The position numbers and the translations under genes were made by a program. From the NCBI RefSeq assembly GCF_947179515.1, contig NC_067483.1, positions 84,721,572 to 84,785,571 on the forward strand: 64,000 nt of DNA. Reading direction: 5' to 3'. A model generated the notes under the pieces. The model did not search any database, had not been told where the DNA came from, and was given only the letters and a program-made list of their open reading frames with translations. Shown piece after piece: positions 43,255 through 52,849 of this stretch (position 1 is its first letter; each line of letters opens with the position of its first letter). This DNA is from Apodemus sylvaticus. Its lineage: Eukaryota > Chordata > Mammalia > Rodentia > Muridae.

Positions 43255-44275
43255 CCATCCTCAACAATGCCAAAATCTGCGAAGGGTGGTCCTGAACAGA
43301 TGGTTTGACAGACTAAAGCATTGGTTTGCTGAGTCTCTGTACAGGCTAATTAATTCTTCGTTTTACTAGTGTTTAAACTGATTGCTCAAAACAAGACATC
43401 CCTTAAAATACATGCTAGGTGAGTCTCCATACATCATTGATTATTAAGATGATTATTTCAAACAAACATCTGTGGGTTGGCATTAAAGAACAAAATTGCC
43501 TTATATGCTCAGTTGGTTTAAGGTGCTTTTCAATTTGTAAAAAGACTATCTATAGTTTTAATATTCATACTCTTCTGGATTGTGTTTTTTCCAGGATTCT
43601 ACCCAAAACAGTAAGCTGAATTCTCTAAAAGATTCAAATTTACAATTCAGACATGTAATGTACGTGGCATCTACTGCTGGAATTTGACTTGAAAGGACCA
43701 GGTATTTAGAACTGAATGTTGTAAATCCTGGTCCTGGCACACTGCTGTGGGGTCGCTTGTCAGTTAACTTCCATGTTCTCTCGGACAGCATGAGTGCTCG
43801 TGGCTGATCTATTCCAGCAGAGCGTTGAGAGATAGCCTTGAGTCACAGAGGAACCTGAGCATGTGTGATATTTTCACTGCACAAAACTTTATGTAAGAAA
43901 ACCTGAGGCTTAAGCTTTTCAATTATGCTGATTCCTTAACATCTAGCAAAGGAGTTCAGGGTTAGTTTCTTTCTAACATCACAATCCTAATATTGAAACT
44001 AAGTATACACCAGTATGACCCGTAAAACTTTTTATCTAAAGCAACCATGTGCCTCTCAGGAGCATCTAAGGGATACATATAACAAGCAATTGCAATTCAA
44101 ATGTGTAACATTTCCCTCGACTAATGTGACCTTTTTTGAGAGACAGAATTATTCAGACATGCTGCTTGCTAGACTGTTGTCATTTGGAAGAGAGGCACTA
44201 AAACCCAAAGACTTGAGGTTGAAAATAATTCTGTCACAATTGACTGGGAAATAGAGACTATAATGGGAGAGGGTT
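43255..44275. other. non-coding DNA, no recognised feature
   Basis: No gene or named repeat is supported in this kilobase. Confidence 0.35.
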
Positions 44276-44279
44276 GGAA

Positions 44280-44710
44280 TGGGAGAAGTTGGCTAATAGG
44301 CTTTCCCCTCTCCCTCAGCGATGCATATATAGGCCAGATTAGACCAGATTAAAGGGTAGATAAAGGTAGATTTATTAGGAGTCAGCTCTCTGGCAGGTTC
44401 ACTAATCTCACAGGTGGAGGTCAGTGAAGTCTTGTACCGGAGGTAAAGTAAGGTGGTTTTATAGATCTTAGATAAGGAGTGATGTCATGTCAGCTAGGAG
44501 CTGGGACTGTTCACATACATGGTCAAAAACTGTGCCCCTAGATGGGCACTATAGGGTGAGTGGCCAGAAATGTGGAGACAAGGAGTGATGACATGTTAGC
44601 CTGGAGTTTTCTGTGTGAATGTGGTTGGGGGAAAGAGGGCAGACAGGGTTTTCCCCCTTGTGCAGGAGTGATCAGGAGTTCTAGCCTAACCCTGGCCAAG
44701 GATACAAAGT
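44280..44710 (-). mobile_element. ERV LTR-like sequence, minus
   Basis: The plus strand has 'gcatatataggccagattag' and 'gtagatttattaggagtcag', then two imperfect direct copies of 'aaggagtgatgtcatgt' (near 44474 and 44580) and 'gggttttcccccttgtgc'. This fits a reversed LTR with a repeated U3 segment. Family not assigned. Confidence 0.4.
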
Positions 44711-44854
44711 TTCAATTGGAAAGAAAATAAATTTAGGTGATCTATTGTCCATTGTGGTGAGTCTAGCTAAAAATATGCTTTAAAATAGCTATGACTAAAA
44801 TTTAATATCCTCACTACAAAAATTTTAAAATATATCATACAATGTCTATACTAC

Positions 44855-45253
44855 TGTCTTAGTCAGGGTTTCTATTCCTGCACAAACATCACGACCAAGA
44901 AGCAAGTTGGGAAGGAAAGGGTTTATTCAGCTTACACTTCCAAACTGCTGTTCATCACTAAAGGAAGTCAGGACTGGAACTCAAGCAGGTCAAGAAGCAG
45001 GAGCTGATGCAGAGGCCATGGAGAGATGTTTCTTACTGGCTTGCTTCGCCTGGCTTGCTCAACTTGCTTACTTACAGAACCCAAGAGTACCAGCCCAGGG
45101 ATGGCACCACCCACAAGGAGCCCTCCCCTCTTGATCACTAATTGAGAAAATGATTTACAGCTGAATCTCATGGAGGCACTTCCTCAACTGAAGCTCTTTT
45201 CTCTGTGATAACTCCAGCCTGTGTCAAGTTGACACACAAAACCAGCCAGTACA
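44855..45253 (-). mobile_element. complete solo LTR (ERVL/MaLR type) with 5-bp TSD
   Basis: The 399-bp element has TG...CA ends (TGTCTTAGTCAGGG to CAGCCAGTACA family pattern) and is flanked by a perfect 5-bp duplication ACTAC at 44850-44854 and 45254-45258. A 5-bp target-site duplication is the hallmark of ERVL-MaLR LTRs. The internal sequence ('gaaggaaagggtttattcag', 'gcaggagctgatgcagaggc', 'gtgtcaagttgacacacaaa') is the same rodent family as 19920-20308 and 33143-33554. By that comparison it lies on the minus strand. It is a solo LTR: no internal proviral sequence remains. Confidence 0.9.
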
Positions 45254-45259
45254 ACTACT

Positions 45260-45880
45260 TAGCTTGTTAATTAGCTTAATCAGTCAACATTCCACATCAA
45301 ATATTACATATTGAATATCAAAACATTACATCACATATCACGAATGTTTGTTATTTTTGTCAACAAACATAGTAAGATCTTAAGTATAGCAGCTAGTACA
45401 AGTGAAGTCATGACCTCCTCCTCTTCCTAGTCAATGTTACGGAGATTTTTTCTTTATAATTTGGGGAAAGCAAAGCACTGAACTGACCACTCTCCCACCA
45501 AGCTCTGTCTTACTTTGTATATGGTTTCCTTTGATGTCAGTCTTTCCCCATCCTTCCTCCCATCCAAACTCTTTCCCATAGTTCCCTGCTCCTTACCTAG
45601 GTCTCATGTAACTCTCACTAGGCAACGCTTCCCTTGGGGTCCTGGTCTACGCTTGACATGTAACATCATCTTACTGAATGTTGATCTTTGGTGCCAGGCT
45701 GCACACTTGGTAGGCTGGCATGATGGTGGGAAGAGGGTGAGGATTACATCTCACTTGTTCAGAGTTGTATCTTTAAAGGATCATCTATTTAGGGGGCTAA
45801 CAAGTACTTGTTTAATGCTACATAATAGTCTCCTCTAAGATGGAAATAGATCATCCTCTAGGGAAGCTCCTTAAGCAGGA
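45260..45880. other. non-coding DNA, no recognised feature
   Basis: The 107-codon frame at 45515-45838 has no domain and ordinary composition. I see no support for a gene. Confidence 0.35.
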
Positions 45881-45884
45881 AGGT

Positions 45885-46400
45885 AAACAACTCAAATAAC
45901 ATCAGGAAGTCCATGAAACTGAGCCGATTCACTAAGCCCCTCCCTGATAGCGCAAGCAATAAAAGCAAGAGTCCCTTTCAGTGAAGTGAAGCTGAGCTTT
46001 CAAGATTCCCAGAGGAGAAGACTCCGATCAGACAAGCTGACAGGGAAAAGCAGAAACTACCCAAGCTGCCCACAAGAGGTTTAATCCAACTCAGGCACAT
46101 GGAAGAACATGGTTCCACCTGTTGAGCTGCCTGCAGGCTGGGCAGTGAGTGCCCCGCACTCTGCTTTGTGAGCTGTCACCCATGCTAGGGTGGGCTTTGG
46201 TGATGTAAATGTCTTTGAGTCATTGCTGTTCCTGTGAGTAACATTAGCCATATTCCTGTAAGTAACCCAGTAAAACTCATTAGTTCAACAAATTGGATTT
46301 GAATGGTATCTGTACTTTGGCCTGTTGTGACTTCCCTGTCTCCAGTGAATGGTCCTGTGCCTTTCATCTCTCCAGAAAATGTTTTGTCACACAACAGTTA
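45885..46400 (+). mobile_element. rodent ERV LTR, plus
   Basis: 'gaagtccatgaaactgagcc', 'gcaataaaagcaagagtccc', 'cacaagaggtttaatccaac', 'gagctgtcacccatgctagg' and 'cccagtaaaactcattagtt' follow a rodent LTR I recall as having a TATA-like AATAAAAG and a terminal polyadenylation region. Plus orientation; target-site duplication not found. Confidence 0.5.
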
Positions 46401-47089
46401 ATCAGAAGAGAAATGAAAAAAAAAATTAAGAATTAACAAGAAATTCTTGCCTTGCCTTTCTGTGTGACGATAGGCAAGATACAGATTGGAAGATTTACGG
46501 TGTGCTGGTAATTATTTTCATGGAACATTGTACAAGGAACTGTTGGGGAGACAAGAAAAGCATTGCTGAGCATTAAAGGAGAACTTTAAGCAGAGATATG
46601 ACGAATACCCAGCTAGGTCAGAATTACCCAGGCTGGTGCTAAAGCAGGAGCTGAGACCCAGGGCAATAGGAAGTGCTAGATCCTGATGTGTTCCAGATTC
46701 GAGGCTTTTGTCCAGTGGGGGAAGCAGAAGCCTTGAAGAATCATGAATGCCCCTTGGTTCGTGTTTTGGAGAATCATTGGCAACCATGTAGGAGGTAGAT
46801 TGGAGAAAGTAAGCAAGCAGTTTTAGACTCTTTAGAGTGTGTGAGCAAGTGAGACTTGCTGGTCCAGGGTAGAGGGGTTTCTAGATTCACTGACAACATG
46901 GTGAGGACAAGGAATGACATTAACCACTGCACAGTGGATGAAAACAAAGCTGTTCACAGCCCTGACCTCTTCCTTGGCTTGTCAGGCATTCAGTGTTTGC
47001 CAGATTCTTGTTGCCTATGCACACAGTTGCAGCCTCTGCAGCCCTTTGTGGTCTCTGTTCTTGAAGACAGAGGACTCAACTGGAAACAA

Positions 47090-47276
47090 CCTTTGTTTGT
47101 TGTTGTTGTTGTTGTTGTTTTGTTTTGTTTTGTTTTTCTGAGACAGGGTGTTTCTGTATAGCCCTGGCTATCCTGGAACTCACTCTGTAGACCAGGCTAG
47201 CCTCGAACTCAGAAATCTGCCTGCCTCTGCCTCCCAAGTACTAGGATTAAAGGTGTGCGTCACCACTGCCTGGCTG
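47090..47276 (-). repeat. B1 SINE, full length, with T/G-rich tail
   Basis: The reversed B1 runs from 'gagacagggtgtttctgtat' to 'gtcaccactgcctggc'. On its left, a (TTG)n/(GTTTT)n tract at 47096-47137 is the poly(A) tail read backwards. It is flanked by the direct repeat CTGGAAACAA at 47080-47089 and 47274-47283, a target-site duplication. Its internal Pol III A and B boxes are still recognisable. Confidence 0.9.
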
Positions 47277-47337
47277 GAAACAATTTTTAATCCAGTACAG
47301 AATATCTCGGTTTCCACAACTCAGAATCTACTTTCCT

Positions 47338-47485
47338 GCCAGGTTAGGGTGGTACAGTCTTTAATTCCAGCACTCAGAGGCAGATGGATTTCTGAGTTTG
47401 AGGCCAGCCTGGTCTACAGAGGGAGTCCAGGGCCAGGGCTACACAGAGAAACCCTATCTCAAAAAATCAAAACCAAAAAAGAGAA
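47338..47485 (+). repeat. B1 SINE, opposite orientation to its neighbour
   Basis: It reads 'aattccagcactcagaggca', 'gaggccagcctggtctacag' and 'gagaaaccctatctcaaaaa', followed by an A-rich tail. It lies only about 60 bp from the inverted B1 at 47138-47276. Confidence 0.9.
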
Positions 47486-47679
47486 GAAGGAAAGGAAGAA
47501 AGAAACAGCTCTCCCCCAAAGCACTGACTCACAGAATAACTCAAAGTAAGACCAAAGCCTCAAGTCTTTACTTTCATGTGTGTGTGTGTGGGCGGAGCGG
47601 TGCACACATGCCTGCATGTACCCTGTACACATATGCACAGCCCACACAAGGACATCTGGTGTCATTGTCTGTTAATCTC

Positions 47680-47895
47680 CATCTTGAGACAGGGTCTCTC
47701 ACTCAACCCAAAGCTTCTGGGCAAGGCTGACTGGCTGGTGGGCTACCAGGATCTACCTGGTTCTGCCATTCACCACTGAGCTGACAGTCATGCAACCGTG
47801 CCTTGGTGTTTATGTGGGTGCTAAGAATCCAAATTCAGAGTACCCTGCTTGCACAGAAAGTACTTGTTACCACTGAGCATCTTCCCAGGTTTCTG
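47680..47895 (-). repeat. composite tRNA/7SL-like SINE
   Basis: 'gagacagggtctctcactca' at the left, 'gtgtttatgtgggtgctaag' in the middle and 'acttgttaccactgagcatc' at the right are the reversed body and tRNA-like head of the same rodent repeat as at 56630 and 61700. Confidence 0.6.
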
Positions 47896-48099
47896 CCTTC
47901 ATCCCTCATCTGCCCCCTTCACTCCTAGTCAGCTGCCTGTTTTATTCTATGTGTAGAGATACACATCCCTCATGAAGTCTCCATTTAAATGCCAACGATA
48001 CCTCTCCCCCTCCTTCCCTCTCCACCCCTATCCCCCCCCTCTCTTCCATCCTCCTTCAAGGGTGAAGGCACAGAAGTAAAAGTAGCTGTGACGCCTTAT

Positions 48100-48515
48100 G
48101 CTCAGTTTCTGTAATGCCTTGTTCCAGACCCCGCCCATCCTCCACAAAGGCACCTGAAAGTCTCCCATCAACTTGGAGTTTGAGAACAACAAAATCTTAC
48201 AGACCTATCACTCCGTGAAGAGATCCCTCCAAGCAGAAACAACTGTCTCAGAGAACTGACCTGGGTCCTCAACAAGCAACAGGGATGTCCTCTAGCCCAC
48301 TTGCAGAACCAGAGCTTGCATTTCAGCCAAGCCTGGTTAGCTTTGGTCCTCTTGTCCCTGTCCCAATTCTCTTTCCATTTAAAATCCAAGCTTGTGTTAA
48401 CACCTGGAATGTGTCCCTGGGGTCAGTGGACCCTTTTGTCTTTACCTTCCAACATGGCTGTGTTGACTCAATCGCCTTTCTTTAACCATTTCCGGTCCCT
48501 AACTGGTGTATTCAG
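48100..48515 (+). mobile_element. possible ERV LTR, plus
   Basis: 'ttgttccagaccccgcccat', then 'cttccaacatggctgtgttg' and 'accatttccggtccctaact' look like the U3 and U5 ends of a retroviral LTR, with an eroded polyadenylation signal ('gactcaatcgcc'). Weak, from memory of similar repeats. Confidence 0.3.
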
Positions 48516-49255
48516 ATGAGAGGCCAATCCTATGTTGAGATTCTCTAAACCTGGCTTTCGTCCCTGAAGCAATAGAAATCCCCCAGCTTTAGCAGAGCTC
48601 TGGTGCTGGATCTCCCCCACAGGCCTTCAATCAACTGCTGCTCAGCCTGGTCCCTTTATCAGCCAAGGCTGGTGTGGCACTCATGGTAACCACACTGACT
48701 TGGCCTAAGAACTACCCAGAAATGGTAGTTCTTATGTCTTCTCAGAGAAGTGAAGCTGAAAGGTCCTGCTATCGTTTGCATACGTTCCTACAAACTCACT
48801 GTCGGGACCTTAATACCTTAATGAAGCTAATGAAGTTGGGAGATGGGGCTGGTGCAAGGTGCTTGGAGCCTTCCTACATCAGTTAGCACCATACTCCTTC
48901 CTGGGAGTGAGTGCAGTCTCACTACCACAGGGCTGGCTTAGCTGTCTTGAGAGCAGGTTGCTATAGAGCAAAGTTACCCTTAGTGTTTTTCACCTTCTAC
49001 ATATAACTGCTCTCGTCCTACTTTTCCCTGCCAAACTGGGAGGCCCAGGCCAGTACTGGGGCAGCTGAAGGGCTTTTGCACAGTGAGAGGCAGTCCACTC
49101 GTCTTTGGACTATATCACGGATAGGGGGCAAGTGTGGGGAATGGAAGTAAAACAGATTCACACCAAGGAATTTTTGTCTTTCCTTTTTTCCCTATATTTA
49201 CCTTTCTTGCCACATAAGGCCTTAAATATCCTGACCACCAGTTAGTACCATTTCT

Positions 49256-49448
49256 TTTTTTCTCTCTTTTTTCTTTTCTTTTTGTTTGTTTGTTTTTTGT
49301 TTTTTCGAGACAGGGTTTTTCTGTATAGCCCTGGCTGTCCTGGAACTCAGTCTGCAGAACAGGCTGGCCTCAAACTCAGAAATCCACCTGCCTCTGCCTC
49401 TGCCTCCCAAGTGCTGGGATTAAAGGTATGCACCACCACTGCCCAACT
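49256..49448 (-). repeat. B1 SINE, full length
   Basis: The reversed B1 runs from 'gagacagggtttttctgtat' to 'tatgcaccaccactgccca', with a T-rich tail on its left (49256-49304). The direct repeat TTAGTACCATTTCT at 49242-49255 and 49449-49462 is a 14-bp target-site duplication. Low divergence suggests a relatively recent copy. Confidence 0.93.
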
Positions 49449-49464
49449 TTAGTACCATTTCTAA

Positions 49465-51255
49465 AGTTGTTCTTCATCAGTTCTAAACTGAACACTTGCA
49501 GGTAAAAGAATATCCTCTGCTTTTGTGGTAGGAAATATCTTTCTAAAGGTAAATCAGCTGGGGGAGGGGGTACTATAGCATTGTTTTAACACTGTCTTTT
49601 ATTTTATTTTCATATAGTGTCTATCCCAGGTTTATTGCTATTTTTGTTACATACTGAACTACCCACACAGACTCCCATACTGCTACTTGCAAATCATGAT
49701 CCATTATCAGCTTCGTTGGTCACATACGTCTTTTATAAAATTGCATGAAATGGGAAGGAAAATACTTCATTATAACACATACAAAAAGCATCAGTTTAGT
49801 TTGTCAAAGATTTGTTTTTCATCTGGTGCTGGTTGAGTGACCAGGCAGTTATGCATAATCTATAAATCCAGGGTTGTCAGGATATATCTATTCCTCATTG
49901 TAGAGTGTAGTTTTATATGCTTTGATTTTGAGAAATATTGTCACTTCTGACTTGCTATATGTTAACTAAGGTCCCACGTCAGATCGCATTACAATGTGAA
50001 ATTGTGTTTTCACCTTGACAATCACAAAATTTAGCACAGTGCCTTACAGGGGTGGCCATGTGACAAATCCTCCCAATGAAGTAGATGGGTTAGAGTGGTG
50101 CAAGCTAATTCTCCCTGAACTCATCTGCATTTGCTGGTGTTTGGATTAGGCTGTGAGACTGGGAGGAAATAAGGACAGGAAATCAACTCAGTCCCTCCAG
50201 GAGCTTTAAAAAAGGAAACCTGATTTAGACAGAAACAATTATTATGCTTTTCAGCCACTCTACTGGGCAGAGGCAGCCTAAATGGAAAAGCTATGTATAG
50301 CATATTTACAAAGTTTCAAAAGTTAACATATAGTAGCAATCTGATTCATTCTATTTACAGGAAATACATCTTTTGGTTTGGGGTTGTTTGTTTGCTTGTT
50401 TGTTTCACTTCTTTGTTTTGATCCACTTGAGTTTCTGTAGAAAACGGTCCAGCTTAGTGAAAATATGAGAGTGACTGGGAAAAATCAATGACACATTATA
50501 ACACAGATCTTTTTTCCTGTTTCACAATGAGAAAAGCTGCAGACCTTGTATTTCCCAGACACTTAGGTCACGAGATTTAATCCAGTGACACCTTCCCAGC
50601 GCGAGCTGCTCTCTCTGGCATGAGCTAAGTTTAGTCAAGTTCTCAGATGGAACACTGATGACTCAGCAAAGAGAGGTAGCTGGTAGCAGGTGAGACCCAC
50701 AGCCCCAAAAAACAGCAACTGGGTCCTCGGAACAGAAATGGAGCATGCCACCGTCCATGCACTGGGGACATGTCAAATGCCTGTGATAATATCTGGGAAA
50801 AAATGGTTATCAATAGATTTTTTTCCTGTTATAATAAAATCACTCGATGATGAAGAATGACCAAAATTCATTGATGAAAGCAACATTTCACCAAAACCTT
50901 ACATGACCATTTGAGGCCCTGAAAGGGCAAAAGTATCAATCACCATGCAAATAGTTCTTCATATATTCCAACTGGAGAGTATTCGTTTGAGATAAAAGGC
51001 TAATAAACTGTTTTTGCCTAAATAGATTTTAGGTGATCGTAGTAACTTTGGAGTAAAAGATGTCTAGACAACCTTGAGCCCATCAAATCAATGCAGCAAC
51101 CAGCACCAGAGGGGCTGGGGAAAGGTTTTCCATTTTGCAAGACAATGACAACTCTTAGGACAATAATTTTAGTTTTCCAGTAAGCAAAATGATTGTGTTT
51201 TCAGGGCTGCATGGTATGAGGGATTATGGGTATCTCACTATTTACCTGTTTACTT
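49465..51255. other. unassigned non-coding DNA with an AP-1/MARE-like site
   Basis: This 1.8-kb stretch has no SINE or LTR that I recognise, in contrast to its surroundings. A TGACTCAGCA motif at 50659-50668 matches an AP-1 site extended to an NF-E2/MARE half. No coding frame above 61 codons. It could be a regulatory region, which conservation would test. Confidence 0.35.
50659..50668 (+). promoter_or_regulatory. AP-1/NF-E2-like motif
   Basis: TGACTCAGCA is the reverse complement of the NF-E2 consensus TGCTGAGTCA and contains the AP-1 core TGACTCA. A ten-base match is expected by chance in a 64-kb window about once in ten tries, so it is only suggestive. Confidence 0.3.
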
Positions 51256-51257
51256 GT

Positions 51258-51342
51258 TGTGGTGCTGGGGATTGAATCTAAAGCCTCACATTTGTTAAGT
51301 GAGCACTCTACCAGTGAACAGCAGCACCCCCTCCAGCCAGCC
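51258..51342 (-). repeat. ID/B4-like SINE fragment
   Basis: 'ggtgctggggattgaatcta', 'gttaagtgagcactctacca' and 'gcagcaccccctccagcc' are the reversed tRNA-like head. Confidence 0.7.
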
Positions 51343-51344
51343 AC

Positions 51345-52140
51345 AGCTTGTGGGTGTTAAAATAACTCTCTTTGTTTGAAAAGGTGTATCAAATTGTGGT
51401 GACAGTTCATGCTGTGTTCTTGTGTGTGTTTGGTATTTTGTTTTGTTGTTTGTTTGTTTGACTTTGGGGGAAAGGCTGGCAATCTTTAACTGAAGATAAC
51501 TGACCTGGCACATGAAAGATTTCCTCCAGTCTATGGCGCATTCATTCAACCTTCATTTGAAGCAGGGAACGTTCCTTTCCTTGGAGAGAATGCCCCAAAT
51601 GTTCCCTCATATGTCTCCAAACTTCGAAGGCTAACTCTTTATTGAGGGTGGATATCTCTCAACAAGCCCTTCCCAACAGTGCTGTTACAAACCTGGTGCC
51701 TGGGAGGTAGCCATTAATTAAAAAAATATAAAGTAGTGTTTTATTTTCTTCCAGCTCCTGGATTATTTAAATGATCCTCTTCACAGTATATGCACAGTAT
51801 CATAAAAAAATATTGTTAAAATGAAAAGACCTGTGTTGAACCAAGTTATTCCCTGCCCCTACAAATGATGTTTTTCATTTCTGAATAATTCAGCTGATGG
51901 AATGAAATCCCCCTAGGAGGTGACTGAAGTACATTTTGAATTTATTATAACCATATTAACTTGTACTTGGAAGAATAGGTTGACAATTTCAAGTGGCTAG
52001 CTTCTGAATTGTGGTCACTGTTTCATAGCCATAGTGTTAAACTGCTGTCCTAATCCCTTGCACTATAGAGGCTTTGTGGCTTACGATAGTCCCCATCATG
52101 GCCTTGCCTAATCCTTATGATTATTTGTGATATAGTCAGG
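51345..52140. other. AT-rich non-coding DNA
   Basis: Nothing recognisable except a TTG-rich stretch near 51435-51462. Confidence 0.35.
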
Positions 52141-52148
52141 CCAGGCTG

Positions 52149-52171
52149 TTTTTTTTTTTTTTTTTTTTTTG
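52149..52171. repeat. T23 homopolymer
   Basis: Uninterrupted T run, possibly the reversed tail of a lost retroposon. Confidence 0.8.
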
Positions 52172-52202
52172 ACCCCTTCACTTTAGGCAGAGTAAACTAG
52201 AG

Positions 52203-52387
52203 TTGAAAAAGGAAAGAAAGAAAGAAAGAAAGAAAGGAAGGAAGAAAGAAAGAAAGAAAGAAACAAAGAAACAAAGAAACAAAGAAACAAAGAAAAAGAA
52301 AGAAAAAAGAAAAAAGAAAGAAAGGAAGAAAGAAAGAAAGAAGGAAGGAAGGAAGGAAGGAAGGAAGGAAGGAAGAAAAGAAAGAAA
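52203..52387. repeat. (GAAA)n / (GGAA)n purine microsatellite
   Basis: About 185 bp of GAAA units with blocks of AAAC, AAAAAG and a pure GGAA block near 52342-52373. All-purine on the plus strand except for a few C. The frames on both strands give only KE/KK or SF repeats. Confidence 0.97.
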
Positions 52388-52622
52388 CTGATCTGCTTAT
52401 GTTCCTTCAACGTGAAGTATCAGAGCCACTTGGGAAATCCTTTGTCTAGGTACGACAGTAAATTCTCTTCTTCTCCGTGTTCCCTAACACAGCATGTTAG
52501 TCACTGAAGAGATGGAGAGCACATCAAAGCACACATGATATGTGACCAATAGTGAATCTCTAATAAGTGGATTTTACGTTAATTTGTTCTCAGCTGAATT
52601 GAGTCAGGCAAACAAGAGCAGT

Positions 52623-52715
52623 CTCCGACTTTTCTGTGTATACGCACATTGGCCTCCGACTTTTCTGTGTATACGCACATTGGCCTCCGACTGTTTTGTG
52701 TATACGCACGTCAGT
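52623..52715. repeat. 31-bp unit in three tandem copies
   Basis: Copies at 52623-52653 and 52654-52684 are identical; 52685-52715 is diverged at its right end. Each unit holds 'ctccgacttttctgtgtata' followed by 'cgcacattggc', so each carries two CpG dinucleotides. A further 'ttccgacttgg' near 52785 resembles the unit start. Confidence 0.95.
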
Positions 52716-52849
52716 AACCGTTGTTGACAGACTGCTGTGACAAAGTTAGCACACAAAACTTAAATAACTAAAAAGTCGTGATACTTCCGACTTGGTGTAA
52801 ACCCAAAAGCAACGCAGGAAAAAAAAAAAAAAACTCTGCCTGTATATCT

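Noticed and set aside
42761..43369. 202-codon plus-strand frame with QHQHQSLSPAS-like repeats
   Set aside because: The frame is open only because the minisatellite units lack stops in all frames and advance the frame by one each time. There is no domain, splice or promoter evidence.
47148..47549. 133-codon plus-strand frame
   Set aside because: It is a read-through of two B1 elements in opposite orientation.
52183..52410. KE-rich and SF-rich frames on both strands
   Set aside because: They are translations of the GAAA/GGAA microsatellite.
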